The notes under the pieces are model-generated. The model ran no database searches and was not told the origin of the DNA. It worked only from the letters and a program-made list of their open reading frames with translations. A DNA stretch of 64,000 nt from Martensiomyces pterosporus (Eukaryota > Kickxellomycota > Kickxellomycetes > Kickxellales > Kickxellaceae). The DNA is taken from NCBI GenBank assembly GCA_025201845.1, contig MU603998.1, forward strand, positions 2,881 through 66,880, written 5' to 3'. Within the stretch, counting starts at the first letter, position 1; each line of letters begins with the position of its first letter. Shown piece after piece: positions 51,407-62,449 of the stretch. Made by a program: the position numbers and the translations under genes.

Positions 51407-52557
51407 TTTGCCCTGCAAAGGTGATATGCGATATGTGATACTGACGGATGCAAACAAAATGCAATGAAATGATAATAGAGTGAATAATGAGTGATGAGCG
51501 AATACATGAAAGACGAAAAGGCGAGAAATGAGACCGTGCAAGCCGCACCACAAAAAGTCTTGGGACCGCTTGCGACCGTTTTGTTGACATCATCTGGCTG
51601 CCGCCGTTTGGGATTTCTACGCCCGCAATTTGCCAGCCGAAAATCGAACAGAAAAAGAAACCCCCGCAAAGGGCAGCCGTGTTCTGTTTGGCTGCCTGAT
51701 ATTCCATGCAACGCCATGCAGGCTAAATATATCCCGTAAAGGACGAGGATACGCTCTTTGCAATCACGGGGTGCTGATGGCTGTGATATCCTTGAGCAGC
51801 GCTTTTAAGCTTCCGACTAGTAGGTGTGTGCACAGGGGTCTCCAGCGATGCGTGAACGTTTAGGGATGGGCCAGGGCGACAGCCCCCATGCAGGAGAGGC
51901 GCCTTAGTAGCACGGTGCAGTGTGCTGAAAGAAACCACACCTCGCCAGCCCCATGCTGCTGCTGTTGCCTCGTAGAGCGGCCGAGACCCACGCCTAGCCA
52001 CGCTGCTCCCAAAGGCAATTGCGAAGGCTCTCGCTCCTTTGCCGCACGGAGCCCTAAGTGCTGAAACCCCAAGTCCTAAAGCGAACCGAACACCATGGAA
52101 GGCGATGGCGTCAGCCACACTGAGCGCCAGACCCTTTGATAGCCGCCGAGCCTCTGATATAGGCGACAGCCCCGGCACGGATATGCAGGCGAGCGGGTTT
52201 AAAAGGGCGCCTCGCAAGCACTCTTTCTCTCTTCTCTTCTTTGCTCTTCAAGCGTTTACTCTTACTACGTTTATTGCCTTTGCTCCTGAACCTTGCAAAA
52301 CTCCGCCTTCCTTCTCTAGCCTAGTGGCGTGGGGCTGTTTATCCATTTCAAGCGGAGATTGGCGCACCCATTTTCCTCACTTTTTACTGCTCGCTGTGTT
52401 GGCGTTGTTTTACTCCAAGCACACCAGCACGCTCTGTCTGTTTCCGCTCTTTTCTCTTCGCCTGTCTTCTAATTGCAATAATTCTGAAAAACCGTCTACT
52501 ATTTCTCGCCTTTTTTCTACCTACCAAACACACAGCAGGGCATTTTTCCTATAAATA
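51407..52557. other. Divergent intergenic region, pseudoprotease 3 / Argonaute
   Basis: A 1.15-kb spacer. Contains a TTTAAAAG element at 52198-52205, about 350 bases before the Argonaute ATG, and a long pyrimidine-rich leader (52215-52555). No gene supported. Confidence 0.5.
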
Positions 52558-55380
52558 ATGGCTGGTGTCCAGGGCGGCTTTCAACCTGCACCCAGCGCGG
52601 CTGCTTTCCCAAGGCCAAGCGGGTATGGCACTCTGGGCAGGCGCCAGCGCGTGGTTGCAAACTTTGTCGAGCTGCAGAGGCTCCCACAGGGCCAGATCTA
52701 CCAGTACGACGTCGACATTGTGCCAAAAAGCGGGCCGTTCAAAAAGCTGCCGCCGTCTGCCTTCATGCGTAGCGTCTTTGACGATGCGATGCGCCGCCAT
52801 CGCACCACTAAGCTTAACGGCATCCCCGTCGTCTACGACACCCGCAAGATTGCCTACGCGCCCAATCAGATCTGCAGGAATGGAGAGGTTCTTCTGTTGG
52901 AGGTAAGCCACCAAGCACAGCAGCGATTGTCACATCGTGCAGTCCTTATAACACAGCACTGTGTGCTTCTCAACAAATACATGACTAGAGCAGAGCATGC
53001 TGTGTTTGTGCCATTTATCGGTCAAGTGATTAACGCGTCATAAACACTTTTGCATCCCCCCTTGCGTTCTCCATACCGTACAACCTGCTTACAGGCAGCA
53101 CACACGGGCGACGGCCGTGCAGAGGAGTTCACAGTCAAGATCCAGGAGACTGCGGTAATCGACATGAGCATTCTGTCCGAGTTTGTCAAGGGCAGCGGCA
53201 TCGTTGACATCGCCTCCATCCAGCCCGCGCTCACGGCGCTCGATCTGGCGATCGGCTCGGTCGCCAGCTCCGAGATGGTTGGGTTTGGCCGCTCGTTCTT
53301 TACGCGTGCCCAGTCGATGCCCATCTCAGGTGGCCTCGAGCTCTGGCGCGGGTTCTCCCTCAGCGTTCGCCCTGGCGAAGGCAAGATGTACTTGAACGCC
53401 AACACTGCTGTCACCAGCATGTACGCCTCTGGTCCCCTGCTTGACGGCCTGATGAACGTCCTGAATCTCCGCGACCCTAGCCAGCTCAAGGACGCAATCA
53501 GCCAGCACACCATGAGGGACCTCAGGCCATACCTGAACGGGCTGGGCGTTGTTGTCAGACACCGCAGCATGCGTGGCCAGCAAAAGTTTTCCGTCAAGGG
53601 ACTGACCACCAAGCCGCTGGACAAGGAGACCTTCGCGTGGGAGGACCCCAGCAAGCCCGGGAGCGAGGAGGTCATCAGTGTTGCGGCGTACTACAAGCGC
53701 CGCTACAACATTGCGCTTCGCTACCCGTTCCTCCCGGGCGTCGTCGGCAAGAAGGGCTCGGCGTTCCCCATCGAGCTGTGCGAGGTTGTCGAGAACCAGC
53801 GCTACAAGGGCAAGCTTGACGAGAGGCAGACAGCCGATATGGTCAAGTTTGCGTGCCAGCGCCCCAGCGAGAACCAGAACCGCATCATTGACGTCTTGAG
53901 GCAGCTGAACCTGGGCCAGGCACCTGTGATCAAGGCATTTGGCCTGGCGCTACCCAGCAGCCTCACCGAGGTCGAATCGCGTGTGCTGCCGGCGCCTACC
54001 ATCAACTACGGCAGACAGTCGCGCGAGGCATCGCTGACTCCCTCTGGCGGCGCTTGGAATATGCGCGACAAGTGCGTGCTGACCTCGGGCATGCCTCTCA
54101 AGTACTGGGCCGTTCTCGTGCTCGCCAACAAGAGGTTTGTCCCGGAGAGCAGCATGCAGCACTTTGTGACCAGCCTTGTCAGGATGTGCAACCAGACCGG
54201 GTACAGAATCGAGCAGCCCCATCCGCCCATTGCGTATGGCAACCCGAACGCGGACATTTCCCGCGAGATGAGGAAGGCGTGCGACATGATCAGGCTGCCC
54301 CCTGGAACCGCCCCGCAGCTGCTCCTGGTTGTGCTGCCGTCGACCAACACGGTCATGTACCAGACGGTGAAGAACTGCGCCTACACCACGCTGGGCATCC
54401 AAACCCAGTGCATGCAGTCGAAGCACGTGCAGAAGGCAAGCCCGCAGTACTGCGCCAACCTGTGCCTGAAGATCAACGCCAAGCTGGGCGGCACCAACCA
54501 GGGCCTGGTGCCCCAGAACCTGCAGAAAATGGTGCGCATGAAGCCCACGCTGTTCCTTGGATGCGACGTCACGCACCCCGCGCCCGGAGAAGGCGACAGG
54601 CCGTCGATTGCGTCGGTGGTTGGGTCGACTGACCTGATGGGGCTGCGCTATACCGCGACGCTGATCCAGCTGCCATCAAGGCAGGAGCTCGTCAGCAAGC
54701 TGCAGGAAGCAATTGTCCGCCACCTCAAGCTCTTCTTCAAGGGAACCAGGACCAAGCCGCAGCGCATCGTCTTTTATCGCGACGGTGTGAGCGAGACGCA
54801 GTTTGCGCAGGTCAGGGACCGCGAGATCATCGAGATTCAGCGTGCGTGTGCCAGCCTGGAGAAGGGATACAGCCCCGATATAACCTTTTTGGCTGTTCTT
54901 AAGCGCCACAACACTCGCTTCTTCCCTGTCGGACGCGAGGGCGACCGCACTGGCAACTGCGTCCCGGGAACCGTGGTCGACCGTGGCGTGACCCTGCCTG
55001 GGATGTTTGATTTTTACCTGTTTGCGCATGGCGCGATCCAAGGCACGTCCCGCCCCACGCACTACTACGTGCTGCATGACGATGCCAAGTTTACGTCGGA
55101 TGAGATCCAGCAGCTCACGTACCACCTGTGCTACACCTATGCGATCTGCACCCGCTCGGTGTCCCTGGTCCCTCCCGTGTACTACGCCCATCGTGTGGCC
55201 GACAGGGCGCGCTGCCACCTGGTCGACATGGGTGTTGAGTTCGAGGATGCAAGCTCGTTGTCCAGCGGATACTACGGCGGCGTTGGCACCAGGCCTACCA
55301 GGACCGAGGAGGAGGCCCGCAGTATGACCAAGATCATCAGGACCCACGACCGCCTGGACGAGACCATGTACTTCATGTGA
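52558..55380 (+). CDS. AGO: Argonaute (slicer-competent RNA-silencing effector), two exons
   Basis: Join of 52558-52902 and 53095-55380, 876 residues. The intron is 192 bases (donor GTAAGC, acceptor CTTACAG, phase 0), and the open frame through it hits a stop. Domains: N-domain, DUF1785/linker (RRHRTTKLN onward, including LELWRGFSLSVRPGEGKMYLN), PAZ (about 235-365, including KRRYNIALRYPFLPG), MID (about 440-580, with YQTVKNCAYTTLGIQTQCM), PIWI (about 585-860). The PIWI catalytic tetrad is complete: Asp606 (LGCDVTHP), Glu646 (RQEL), Asp678 (YRDGVSE), His814 (YYAHRVADRAR). C-terminus TMYFM is typical. Binds small RNAs and cleaves complementary targets in RNAi. No Dicer or RdRP is in the window. 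Confidence 0.95.
52903..53094 (+). other. Intron of the Argonaute gene (192 bp)
   Basis: GT at 52903, AG at 53094, joining ...VLLLE to AAHTGDG. Removing it gives a continuous Argonaute N-domain. Confidence 0.9.
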
Positions 55381-55592
55381 CCGACATGGTGTTTCTTTTG
55401 TTTTTTCCTGCTGACAGCCGCAGTGTACTGGAAGAAGCAGGCACCGAGACCGAGGGGCGTGGGCACCAGCCCTTGTGTTTTGCTTTTCTTGTCTATTTAT
55501 TTACCTTCTTCATATTCTCCATGGCCATTTACCGGCCAGTGAACACACCTTCGCCGTGTTGTTCTTACCGACGATCGAGCTGATGCATTTCC

Positions 55593-55598
55593 AATAAA
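55593..55598 (+). terminator. AATAAA polyadenylation signal for Argonaute
   Basis: AATAAA 213 bases after the Argonaute stop codon. Confidence 0.5.
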
Positions 55599-56636
55599 TT
55601 CAACATACCTGCTGAGTGGCAGATGCTCCAGATTGTTGTGTGCAACATGCGTGGCGACTCATTGAAGCGTAACCAGAGCACATTGGGCAAGCGGCGGCTT
55701 CCTGGCTCTAGCTCATTCGGCTGATCTGCATTCTTGGAAGCTCCTCTTCCTCTTCCACATGGGCGCAGCGCGGGTCTGCGTGTAATTTTGCTATATATGC
55801 TTATCTCTTTCAGGCAGCGATATGCCCCAGCTGCAGGATACCTGCAGGTGCCGGGCTCAAGGTTGTCAAGGCAGTGCGAAGCGGCCCTGGCAGCCAGCTC
55901 TCAAGGCAGTGGAGAATGAGCGGGACACGCACAGAACAGCGTCTGGTTCAGCTGTCCGTGCTGTTGCCTGACTCAGCAGCCCCTAATAAACACTGAAAGA
56001 GGCGCGATGGCCCAAAGGATCCCCCCACCCCGAATTGTGCCCTGGTCTGGCGGCTACTTCATGACATATCGGGCGCTTCTGGCGGGACTGAGTGGAAGGC
56101 ACACATGCTCTGCTGCTGGCAGAAACCAGCTGCATGCCAGTTTGCAAAGCATAGAAGCACAGTGGTGCCATAGAGCAGCAAGCCGGTGCAGGCTTTATTT
56201 AAAGCAAACACCGGCTGCATGCAGGATTCAGGCATTTACATCCTCCCTACCTGCACCCTCCTGCCCTAGGCTCGCTGAATGGGGGCACTGCAAACCAACC
56301 AACCTGTTTTTATTTAGCTTTTTATGTGTGCGCTTGCTCCCAGCCCGCATAGATATTCGCGTCCTGCCTACGCAAGCTATAATTGCCACACAGCAGGCTT
56401 GGTCTGTAAGTCATGCTGGCGCTGAATTCCGTCCCCTGCTGCGACTAGCGACAGTGGCGGCCCGATGTCTCTTTGCAGGGGATTTCTTTGCAGTTTATTT
56501 TTAACCCTTCCTCCTGACGCTCAGCCTCTCAAATCAGACCGCTCATGGCGATCTCCAGCTGCCAAGCAAGTATAGAGCGCTTCTCAGCGACTGCATAGCA
56601 TTCTTGCTCCAGGCTCGCAGCCCCTACAGCTCGTAG

Positions 56637-56655
56637 CAAAATAAATAAATAAATA
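56637..56655. repeat. (AAAT)n microsatellite
   Basis: About four tandem AAAT units in the 5' region of the 7TM receptor gene. Confidence 0.8.
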
Positions 56656-56753
56656 GGATAGCGATCCCAGACTCGTTCATTAGAACGCTGCCTCCGATAC
56701 ACTCTGATTGCTGGATATTTTTCTGCCTCGCTCATTCACAGCTGCCACCCACC

Positions 56754-57905
56754 ATGTCACATTCAGATATTGTTTCCCAGGCCTCTGAGCTAGCTCGACT
56801 TGGGGCCAGAGCGCTACGCGACTCGCCCACTAAACGCCCCAATCAGGATGCCGCCAACTACGTAAGCAGCATGCAAGGAATATTGCACAGGTGGGACGTC
56901 GTTGGATACGGCTTCTGCATTTGCTCGATAGTCTGTTGCGCAATCGTCATTGTCACCAGCCTTGCCCTCGTGCTTAGAAAGCGCAGCCTCCTCTTGCGGC
57001 CGTCGTTCCGCCTCTCCGCATCGATCGCCGTCTGCGACTTGATATACTGCATATGCCAGCTGCTTGTCTACAACAACAAGTACATGTCATCGCTGCCCGA
57101 GCTCCAGCTGCGTGCCATCATGTGGATGATGAGCGCCTCCAACTTGACATTTGCCCTCTTGTCAACGTGCATCGGCATCCAGCTCCTGCTGACCATCCTG
57201 TTGAACAAGGCACATGTGGCTGAGAAGCTCCAGCGGTGGTACGAGGTGGCGAGCTTTGCATTTGGATTCATTGTTACCCACCCCAACATGTATTTGTACA
57301 AGAAGGTCCGGTGGATCAAGCAGATCCAAATGTTCAGCGTGGCCTGGAACGCCAGGGACTACTACATCGCTCTCTGGCTGACGGAGTACCTGTGGACATT
57401 CGCCTGCATCATTTTCCTCTTCTTCATTGTCCTCCTCACTTACCTCAAGCTGGCAAACGTGTGGGTTGTTTCGGACAGGGGGTACAATGCGCCTGAGAAG
57501 CTCGACCTGCTCGAGTCCAGCCCGAATCTATCGAGGAACCATATGGTAGAGGAGCATAAGAAGTACGTCCGCTCGGTCACCTTGCGCATGGCGTGCTATC
57601 CGATTATCCCCGTGGTGACGATGATTTGGCTGGTTATCGCCAACATGAACTTGCAGCCGCCGATTTGGCTCGCTGTCATGGGCAACATCGTGCCGCCCAT
57701 CCAGGGCACGCTCAACTTCATCGTGTATATCATGAATCCGGCATTCGACATGTACAGACGGAAGCTGTTTGGGTTCAGAAAGGGGTCTTCGAGGGGTCGG
57801 CCGCATGGCTACCTGCAGATGAACGATACAGACACCATGTCACGCTCTGAGGCAACTTTGGTAAATGGCTATCGGGCCAATCTTGGAGACTCAAGATACG
57901 CGTAG
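56754..57905 (+). CDS. Seven-transmembrane G-protein-coupled receptor (Git3/Gpr1 or cAMP-receptor-like)
   Basis: Encodes 383 residues. Seven hydrophobic segments: about 49-74, 86-108, 120-150, 163-182, 203-233, 274-297, 303-330. An Arg/Lys-rich first cytosolic loop, a Cys-Asp-Leu-Ile in TM2 (VCDLIY), a third cytosolic loop of about 40 residues, and YPIIPVVTMIWLVIAN in TM6 resemble the fungal Git3/Gpr1 and Dictyostelium cAR-type receptors. A short C-terminal tail carries Ser/Thr sites. No ligand domain outside the membrane. Likely couples to a heterotrimeric G protein; ligand unknown. It is not clustered with other signaling genes. Confidence 0.8.
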   Translation: MSHSDIVSQASELARLGARALRDSPTKRPNQDAANYVSSMQGILHRWDVVGYGFCICSIVCCAIVIVTSLALVLRKRSLLLRPSFRLSASIAVCDLIYCICQLLVYNNKYMSSLPELQLRAIMWMMSASNLTFALLSTCIGIQLLLTILLNKAHVAEKLQRWYEVASFAFGFIVTHPNMYLYKKVRWIKQIQMFSVAWNARDYYIALWLTEYLWTFACIIFLFFIVLLTYLKLANVWVVSDRGYNAPEKLDLLESSPNLSRNHMVEEHKKYVRSVTLRMACYPIIPVVTMIWLVIANMNLQPPIWLAVMGNIVPPIQGTLNFIVYIMNPAFDMYRRKLFGFRKGSSRGRPHGYLQMNDTDTMSRSEATLVNGYRANLGDSRYA

Positions 57906-58268
57906 GCTGGCTGCTGCGTTTTTTTTTGCATTTCACAGTATATATCTTCAAGCTTCTATTCCCGCGTTCAGTAATTACATCACTATCTAATTTTCTCAAG
58001 GACTTGCAATCGGCAATATTCCCTATACTAGGAATCCATGGGTGTGCGGGGTTTGCCTCAGTAATTCATGGCAAACGCGCGCAGGTGCCTGCTTCTGCTA
58101 CTAAAATGGGCCCACATGGCCGCAGTGTGAGCAACGCCTATGTATGCAGCCACGCTAGCGTCTTGGCTTGATTCAGCGAGCCAGTCGCAATGTCTATTGG
58201 TAGTAGCATCTATACTTCGTAACCAAAAAGGGAGGGAGAATGGCCGGGGAGCGAGGGGATGTCTGCGC
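57906..58268. other. Convergent intergenic region
   Basis: Spacer between the 7TM receptor and the minus-strand protease. Nothing recognisable except a T8 run at 57920. Confidence 0.4.
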
Positions 58269-59126
58269 TTAAGTGGCGTAGGTTCTGGCCAAGTACACCT
58301 GAGTCAAGCCAGTTGACTGCACGATAAAGTCCAGGTGGGCATTGACATGGGTGAACAGCGTGTAGCCATCTGATGTTCCGCAAGTGGCATCCTGGAAGCG
58401 CCCTCCCTGGCTATCAAGACCAGCAAGATAGTACCCGTTCTGCGCCTGGATAACCACTCCCGTCCCCGAGTCGCCCTTACAAGTGCTGTTTCCAGGACTG
58501 TACTTGTTCAGAGTGCAGATCTTGGGGCCGTCCGACGACTGATAGTTGCTGTCAAACAGCATGCACCCCTCCTTGTCGCCCACTTGCAGCACAGCGCCCT
58601 TCAGCTCAGAGGGCATGGAATTCGGGTCGTTGTTGGAGACAGTGGCGCCCCAGCCCAAGGCAACGACTTTGTAGCCAGCAGTGATCTGTCCGTTGTAAAT
58701 GGAGATTGCCTGGGTGTTCTTGTCCATCTTCATGTCGGGGACGACAATGATGGCAATGTCGTTCTCGTTGACGTTGTTGGCCGTTTTGGTGTTGTACTGG
58801 GGGTGCACAACAATGTTCGAGGCATTGGTTTGCGTCTGCAGCTTGATGTTGTCGCTGCCGTAGCCCAGAGTTACCTGTGAGGCGGCGTAGGGCTTGTCGT
58901 TGTCGTCAGTCATGCAGTGTGCAGCCGTGACAATGTGGTTTTTCGACAGGATGCTGCCGCCGCAACTAAACGTGACGTCGCCGACGCTGATGGCGATTTT
59001 GACGGCAAAGGGCGCGCCGTTGTCGGGCATGTCAAAGCCGCCGACAATGCGCTTGCCGAGGTCCGCGGGGATGGTCAGCGCGCTGATGGTTGTGGCGGCC
59101 GAGATGCAGAATGCAAGGAACTTCAT
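58269..59126 (-). CDS. Secreted trypsin-family (S1) serine protease
   Basis: Encodes 285 residues. Signal peptide 1-16, short propeptide ending LGKR, then the mature N-terminus IVGG (27-30). Triad present: His70 (VTAAHC), Asp123 (ENDIAII), Ser220 (CKGDSGTG). GWGATVSN is the usual autolysis-region motif. The residue six before the catalytic Ser is Ser214, the position of Asp189 in trypsin; Ser there is the chymotrypsin state, so specificity may not be tryptic. The oxyanion motif is GDSGTG rather than GDSGGP. Activation probably needs cleavage after KR by a Kex2-like enzyme. A secreted digestive or host-related protease is likely. Confidence 0.92.
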   Translation of the reverse strand: MKFLAFCISAATTISALTIPADLGKRIVGGFDMPDNGAPFAVKIAISVGDVTFSCGGSILSKNHIVTAAHCMTDDNDKPYAASQVTLGYGSDNIKLQTQTNASNIVVHPQYNTKTANNVNENDIAIIVVPDMKMDKNTQAISIYNGQITAGYKVVALGWGATVSNNDPNSMPSELKGAVLQVGDKEGCMLFDSNYQSSDGPKICTLNKYSPGNSTCKGDSGTGVVIQAQNGYYLAGLDSQGGRFQDATCGTSDGYTLFTHVNAHLDFIVQSTGLTQVYLARTYAT

Positions 59127-59739
59127 GGCAGGAAGTGGAGGTGTGAGCAGTGGTCGTTATGTGTATATGCAAAACAAAACAAAAAAAAAGAAAGGCGGGG
59201 GTGAGGAGACGGGATAGAGGCGGAGGAGAAGAGAGAAGGAGTGTAGGTTCGTGTGCTGGGTGGGCTCCTGCTCGTGCCACCCCGGCGAAAGTCGATCAAG
59301 CTCTTATAAACAACGCAAGTATCCTGCAGCCTTCTCGCAGACCACCTGGGCCGGCTGGCTTGCCATCCGTTCTCACTTGGTGGAAATCTGCATGCCTTTA
59401 AATTTAGAAGCCGCTGCAAAAAAAGTAGAGCGGGCGTCCAAAGGGCCGATCTTTCTAAGAATAGGGACGCGCATGCTGTCCGCCATCCACATGTGTGCTC
59501 CTGATCCGCACCAGCAGCCGCCAATTACGCCAGGATCAACGTGGCGACATATCCACAATGCCCCTCCAAAAAAAGTCTAATGCAGCCAGTCCTGTACGAC
59601 AGGTGTTTTGGCTTTTCACGCCGCGCTCCAGCATCCTTTGGCGTCTGATACAGGGTTGGGCTGACAGCATTGTTAAGCAACTGAAAGAAAAGGAATGGAG
59701 ATCTGGTAGTAGCACCCTGTTCATTAGCGAAGCGTGGAT
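59127..59739. other. Intergenic region with TATA box of the protease gene
   Basis: Contains TTTATAA (minus) at 59304-59310, about 180 bases before the protease ATG. No gene supported. Confidence 0.5.
59304..59310 (-). promoter_or_regulatory. TATA box of the secreted serine protease
   Basis: TTTATAA on the minus strand, about 180 bases before the ATG at 59126. Confidence 0.4.
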
Positions 59740-61089
59740 TTAGCTTGAGGGCCAGCCGCAAGAAACCGACGTTCCAGATTGGTAGCAAGCAGTTCCAGAG
59801 CCGCAGGCCTCCGCGATCCACTTGCCGTAGAGGCAGAGGAAGTAGTTGGCGTTCTTGCCAGTCGTGTCGGCGCACTGGTACGTGCCCTCGCCCGAGCAGG
59901 GACCGCCGGCAACGGGGCCACTGCCGCCAGAGGTAGTCGAGGTAGTGGTGACGGCCGAGGTAGTGCTGGTAGCGGTGGTTGTAGAAGTAGTCGAGGTGGT
60001 GACAGGAGACGAGGTGGTCGTGGTGCTGGTGGTCGTGCTAGTCGTGGTCGATGTGTTGGGGGCAGACGATGTAGCAGTAGTTGTCGTAGTGCTGACAGGA
60101 GAAGTACCGCACTTCATGTTGCTCTTCAGCCAGCTCGACAGGCTCTGGACGTAGGCCTGGTTGTTGGAGTACCACGAGGCATCCCACAGCATGATGCCGC
60201 CGAAGGTCGATGGGTAGCTGGTGTACAGCTGGGTGAGATCGGCCTGGAGAGTCGCCAAGTCAAGGTAGCCGTTGCCAGCAGCGCCCGAGCCAGCAGGCAC
60301 GCCAACGTAGAGCTTGGAGTTGGGGTTGGGGTTGCCCTTGGTGAGCGTGTCCCAGCTGGTGTAGTCAAAGTTCCACTGGTTGTTGATGTTGGCCAGGTTG
60401 CACGGGTTGTTATAGAACTGCACGTAGTCATTGTCGATCCAGGAGCCCGACAGAGTCGATCCGAGGTTGCCATCAGGGTAGACGCACTGGGGAGCAGCAG
60501 AGATGATGTACTGCTTCGAGGCACCCTGGAAGTAGGAGCGCAGCTGCGAGATGAATGCAGGGTATCCGGTGTGGTCGCCGCCCTCAATGTCGAGGTCAAC
60601 GCCGTCCAAGACAGCGTCGCCGTAGGGGCGGTACTGGTGAGTGCCTCCGAGGAACATGTTCCAGACGGTGTTGGCAAATGCCTGTCCGTCGGAGCTGCTG
60701 CTCAGGCCGTATGAGCCTGCTGCGCCACCGAGGGAGATGACGATCTTCTTGCCTGCGGCCTGGCAGGTCTTGATGTCAGTGCCGATATCGGGGCAGGTGA
60801 GTGTGTTGGTGCCGTTGAAATTGGTCTCGCAGTGGAATGCGTGGTTCAGAACAGGCAGGCCAGTGAGGTTGAAGTTGATCACGAAGGAGAGGTTGATGAT
60901 GTCGAAGGTGCTGTCCTGGCAGTACGCAGCGAGGTTCTTCTCCCAGTTGGCGGGATCGTCAAGATGAGCGCCGCCCCAGGAGTTCTGTCCCCAGTAGGTG
61001 ACGACGTTGTTGGCGCACGTCGAGCTGTAGGACGCCATGGCTGTGGCTGCCAGCCCAGTGGCGGCAAGAATGGTGGCGGCTTTGATCAT
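59740..61089 (-). CDS. Class III chitinase, GH18 with Ser/Thr linker and CBM19
   Basis: Encodes 449 residues. Signal peptide 1-19. GH18 catalytic domain (about 26-326): YWGQNSWGG at 32-40, KIVISLGGAAGSYG, and DGVDLDIEGG at 162-171 with catalytic Glu169. A Ser/Thr-rich linker (about 330-388), likely O-mannosylated, joins a C-terminal six-Cys domain (398-444: CSGEGTYQCADTTGKNANYF, FLCLYGKWIAEACGSGTACYQ) that matches CBM19 chitin-binding domains. Hydrolyses chitin in cell-wall remodeling, septation or exogenous chitin breakdown. Architecture resembles yeast Cts1. Confidence 0.95.
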   Translation of the reverse strand: MIKAATILAATGLAATAMASYSSTCANNVVTYWGQNSWGGAHLDDPANWEKNLAAYCQDSTFDIINLSFVINFNLTGLPVLNHAFHCETNFNGTNTLTCPDIGTDIKTCQAAGKKIVISLGGAAGSYGLSSSSDGQAFANTVWNMFLGGTHQYRPYGDAVLDGVDLDIEGGDHTGYPAFISQLRSYFQGASKQYIISAAPQCVYPDGNLGSTLSGSWIDNDYVQFYNNPCNLANINNQWNFDYTSWDTLTKGNPNPNSKLYVGVPAGSGAAGNGYLDLATLQADLTQLYTSYPSTFGGIMLWDASWYSNNQAYVQSLSSWLKSNMKCGTSPVSTTTTTATSSAPNTSTTTSTTTSTTTTSSPVTTSTTSTTTATSTTSAVTTTSTTSGGSGPVAGGPCSGEGTYQCADTTGKNANYFLCLYGKWIAEACGSGTACYQSGTSVSCGWPSS

Positions 61090-61284
61090 TTCTAGCGGGA
61101 TTAGAGATTAGTTCGTAGTATCTTGACGAAGAGGGAGGTGTGGGCCGTTCGAGGATAGGCTGGCTTTCCTGAAGGGGGTTCGTGAATAGCGGGCTCAAAG
61201 TACAGGGTCGGGGAGGGAGGGCAGGAGGAGTGTTTGCTAGAGAGTGCTTGCGGATGGATCGCACTCCTTGCGTCGAGTCGCTGC

Positions 61285-61291
61285 TTATATA
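61285..61291 (-). promoter_or_regulatory. TATA box of the chitinase gene
   Basis: TATATAA on the minus strand, about 196 bases before the ATG at 61089. Confidence 0.45.
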
Positions 61292-62398
61292 CAAAAGCCC
61301 TTGCTTGGCTCTCAGCGTGGAACGGAGCCACTCGCCCATTTGAACGGCAATACGAGTGCAACTGCGTGGGGGCGAAGGAGCATGCCTCGGGTCATGCAGC
61401 TGCTGCAAACCACATATTAATGAAGTCAGCTGCTGGCGGTAAACAGCAGGCTTTTGGCAAGGGCGTCGGTGCTTTCTTCTGCTTTCCAGAACGGCCAGCC
61501 TCCCTCCCTTGTGTTTCTTGCCTGCTAATGCATTCCTACATGCACAGTGTCATGGCTAATACTTTTGAATTGGCCGAATTCATGCGTGTGGATAGCTCCG
61601 CAATAGCGCTTGTTCGAATAAGGAAACAGGACCTGGTCAACATGTAGACTTGGCTGAAATGTGGTTCAGGTGGTTGATGTGGAAGCTTATTCAGCATGTG
61701 ACCCCTGTCTCCGTCTTTTTGGGAGCCACCTCGAGGAAGAATGTATATGCATTGCGGACCACTGCCTGGCTTAATTGCTGCATCTGCTCTAGCTTGATAT
61801 GCAGACCGCTCCGATGATGCATGCGGCGGTTTGGAGAGAAGCAGATATCAAGGGTTTGCTATTGCAATGGGTGTGGCCAACCTTGCATCTGCATTCTTCC
61901 CTCTGCGGCCAAATGCCAGTATCAGATGCCAATGCTCGGAACAAGACAGATGGCGATAATGCCCGGCATAATCCACCACCTAGGTTCCGCCCGCTTATTG
62001 CAAGAAACCTGGACAAGCTTCTCTGCCACCTACCACATGATGCTGCCAATCCATAGCAGGTTTGAATGCCTCAGACGCAAAGAAAGAACCAAGCGCACTG
62101 CCCGCATGGCGAGTCCATACGCCAAAGGCGATTCCAAAGTACACGGGTACTTGCCTTGCCGGAAACACATACATATGGCAGGGTTCCTTGCATACGAAAC
62201 CTCCGCAGCAGGCATCGATTCTGCCTCCTTTTCGTTGAGCGGCAAGGCAATAAGCAAAACTCCACTCGGATGTGGGGCATGTCGCCCAAAATCAAGACTG
62301 CCATCACGATTAGCAAGACTATCGATAAAGGGCACATGTGGCAATACAGCGAATACGCAATCATGTAATTGAATCCCATGCACATTGCTGGGGCTGGA

Positions 62399-62404
62399 TT
62401 TATT
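62399..62404 (-). terminator. AATAAA polyadenylation signal for lipase
   Basis: TTTATT on the plus strand, about 46 bases past the lipase stop. Confidence 0.5.
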
Positions 62405-62449
62405 CGTTGGTCATCAAAATCGTTAAGGGCAAGCTGTTTGAGCATAAAA

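Larger units (their letters stand above)
55381..56753. other. Intergenic region between Argonaute and 7TM receptor
   Basis: A 1.37-kb spacer. AATAAA at 55593-55598 is the likely Argonaute poly(A) signal. An (AAAT)n microsatellite lies at 56637-56655. No gene is supported. Confidence 0.5.
61090..62449. other. Intergenic region between chitinase and lipase
   Basis: A 1.36-kb spacer. Chitinase TATA box at 61285-61291; lipase poly(A) signal at 62399-62404. No gene supported. Confidence 0.5.

Noticed and set aside
59779..60714. 311-codon open frame antisense to the chitinase
   Set aside because: Arises from the Ser/Thr linker and biased codons of the chitinase; Gly/Arg/Val-rich and without structure.
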